Positions 5,901 through 5,994 of a stretch of DNA of 5,994 nt are shown in pieces. The notes under the pieces were generated by a model. The model worked only from the letters and a program-made list of their open reading frames with translations. It ran no database searches and was not told where the DNA came from. The DNA is from Thermoplasmata archaeon (GTDB taxonomy: Archaea > Thermoplasmatota > Thermoplasmata > Lutacidiplasmatales > UBA184). A program made the translations under genes and the position numbers. Each line of letters opens with the position of its first letter. The first letter of the stretch is position 1. The stretch spans positions 1 to 5,994 of the forward strand of contig JASHXS010000191.1 of NCBI GenBank assembly GCA_030043405.1, in the 5' to 3' direction.

Positions 5901-5994
5901 TGTTGCGAGGCAGCACCGCGATCGGGGTGCTCAGGCCCTTGACGGTCAGATTGGTCTGGACCGGCACATAGACGCCCCACCAGCCGGGTTGGAG
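2953..5994 (-). CDS. Large membrane-anchored surface glycoprotein, PKD and carboxypeptidase-regulatory-like modules (5' partial)
   Basis: The frame is open from the window edge (5994) to TAG at 2955-2953: 1013 visible residues; the N-terminus and signal peptide lie outside. In order: two carboxypeptidase-regulatory-like modules (about 61-141 and 148-227; e.g. TGFYSIGAYPGTFDVIV), an unassigned region (234-474) holding the only two cysteines (345, 350, CNVASC), a clear PKD domain with WTFGDGTP and NHTF (about 475-561), two weaker PKD-like modules (584-699, 700-812), and a CARDB-like beta-sandwich (815-951). One transmembrane helix follows (958-978), then an R/K/P-rich tail ending DDDDEDDDK. About 52 N-x-S/T sequons and a general N/S/T richness point to a heavily N-glycosylated extracellular stalk. 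A GTG at 5967 could start translation, but the frame continues upstream with plausible protein and no signal peptide follows the GTG, so it is treated as internal. Exact role (adhesin, S-layer-associated or other) unknown. Confidence 0.9.
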   Translation of the reverse strand, partial: LQPGWWGVYVPVQTNLTVKGLSTPIAVLPRNTGPQYYYFNNSLLTTTSYPGPTLGNVSVDDYRATLTGTVTASGGAVAGGQVQLLDPSYNTVVLVSNITSGTGNYSIKAPFGSWLLRSVDPGAVTTYNITPVTINSRTPAPVNPVVQNYLVTGRVRTASGASVIGVGNVTLYDTSTGAIFTSPTDTGFYSIGAYPGTFDVIVATSGYTTTWYPLTISAVGPYTRNVTVAPATPGTIGEYNTTINLSTFSPTTGRGSTTVTTNVALGNNSDFPAVGNSSLRQLWAQLGLYWTNSLSFPDSDNASLQSWLNATGPFFPAVQAGLTINGTAFLNSTVFPKLTSFTSACNVASCGLSTPGGLTYSWQSTYTLNGTLARNSSAYTLAFNFRHPSSPSEVFNYTFVLPTDYVLAASTSAPAQTTLVPRGIDDTWTSFTLASTTSSNPSGSASFSIVRAANLTANVNVSVSNFAFSTRNILNSTHNYYTAIVGVGQNVTFSALNSTYPAGQNGTKFVWTFGDGTPTVTSKTATTNHTFTTASGSTAYAGTLNVTSSSGLTNETTFYIWAAQGTVKANISGNWSAGQYNSAGFAQFNWSTVLQLNASASTATISPTAPVQNVIAASVWTFSAKGYKPASINLTASARANPLGNLTQQFFGAGTYYTNATILGVPLVFKGWVYNLTLTVWSGTGQFASTTFKFVVNDTEPPTPAFVLQNSAGKVISGGGIQVAQNGTAKIVMNATNTTDPHNGSISRYYWLITTSANTSIHIGINTTVLRPGGSLPAVWLAPENTTYKFNLTVWDAAKNTAYTVSSLTVAVNSSYNVILAAVNLTAPTTYTAGSAATLWVNVTVGGGTKAVATNVTVTWYLLSPSGTGSRTYIGGTVTFYTYSGGVVNSTSFASGIVPSLKYNQTVRAEITWTPSTSGNYLLYANATAKNEWVGNYVSGTNLATQTITVNPNPTTQALIYGGIAAGVIVVIVLIVFFWRRSRRKANAPPSRPGRPSKPSRDTKDDDDEDDDK
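2959..2982 (-). repeat. Near-perfect GAC/GAT trinucleotide tract encoding the acidic tail
   Basis: Eight consecutive codons, seven Asp (GAT once, GAC six times) and one Glu (GAG), encode DDDDEDDD just before the final Lys and stop of the surface protein. On the plus strand this is GTC repeated with one CTC and one ATC. Slippage would add or remove residues without breaking the frame. Confidence 0.8.

Noticed and set aside
5965..5967. GTG at 5967 as the true start of the surface protein
   Set aside because: The frame continues to the window edge with plausible extracellular sequence (LQPGWWGVY), and no signal peptide follows the GTG, so the gene most likely begins outside.
1..5994. CRISPR array, tRNA or rRNA gene, insertion sequence, toxin-antitoxin or defence cassette
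   Set aside because: Read for on both strands; no regularly spaced direct repeats, no tRNA-like cloverleaf in the short gaps, no transposase motifs and no small gene pairs of that kind were seen.

Overview
The window looks archaeal and comes from a GC-rich genome (about two thirds G+C by eye). The diagnostic part is the four-gene plus-strand cluster uL13/eL18/uS9/RpoN, encoding ribosomal proteins eL18 (L18e), uL13 and uS9 and RNA polymerase subunit N. L18e-type ribosomal proteins and the 65-residue CC-type RpoN are archaeal/eukaryotic, and this gene order is the archaeal one. A high-GC member of the Thermoplasmatota (Euryarchaeota sensu lato) would fit the large PKD/carboxypeptidase-regulatory surface protein and the general style, but that placement is inference and not proven here.

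Layout. (1) Positions 3-158, plus strand: the last 51 residues of a gene that starts outside the window, probably a roadblock/LC7-type protein. (2) Positions 155-1268, minus strand: a two-gene unit with a short PRC-barrel protein (1026-1268) followed by a family 2 glycosyltransferase (155-1036). The two overlap by 11 bases and the second uses a TTG start. The glycosyltransferase stop overlaps the stop of gene 1 in a CTAG palindrome. (3) Positions 1269-1434: a divergent promoter region with a TATA-like box facing each way and a hairpin-forming inverted repeat between them. (4) Positions 1435-2848, plus strand: rpl18e-rpl13-rps9-rpoN, packed with overlapping or nearly touching genes (8-base overlap, 4-base ATGA overlap, 16-base gap). 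(5) Positions 2849-2952: a short convergent intergenic region with a perfect 7-bp inverted repeat and, on the minus-strand transcript, a pyrimidine tract. (6) Positions 2953-5994, minus strand: the C-terminal 1013 residues of a very large secreted, membrane-anchored protein whose start lies outside the window.

Function. The plus-strand cluster makes core parts of the ribosome and of RNA polymerase and is an ordinary housekeeping operon. The surface protein is built of tandem beta-sandwich modules with about fifty N-glycosylation sequons, one transmembrane helix and a charged cytoplasmic tail, so it is probably a glycosylated cell-surface stalk or adhesin-like protein. The glycosyltransferase could in principle belong to the glycosylation machinery such a protein needs, but nothing in the window links the two directly.

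I see no CRISPR array, tRNA, rRNA, insertion sequence or defence cassette. The less ordinary items are the surface protein with its unassigned disulfide-containing central domain, the PRC-barrel/glycosyltransferase pair, and the compact regulatory region between the two divergent units.
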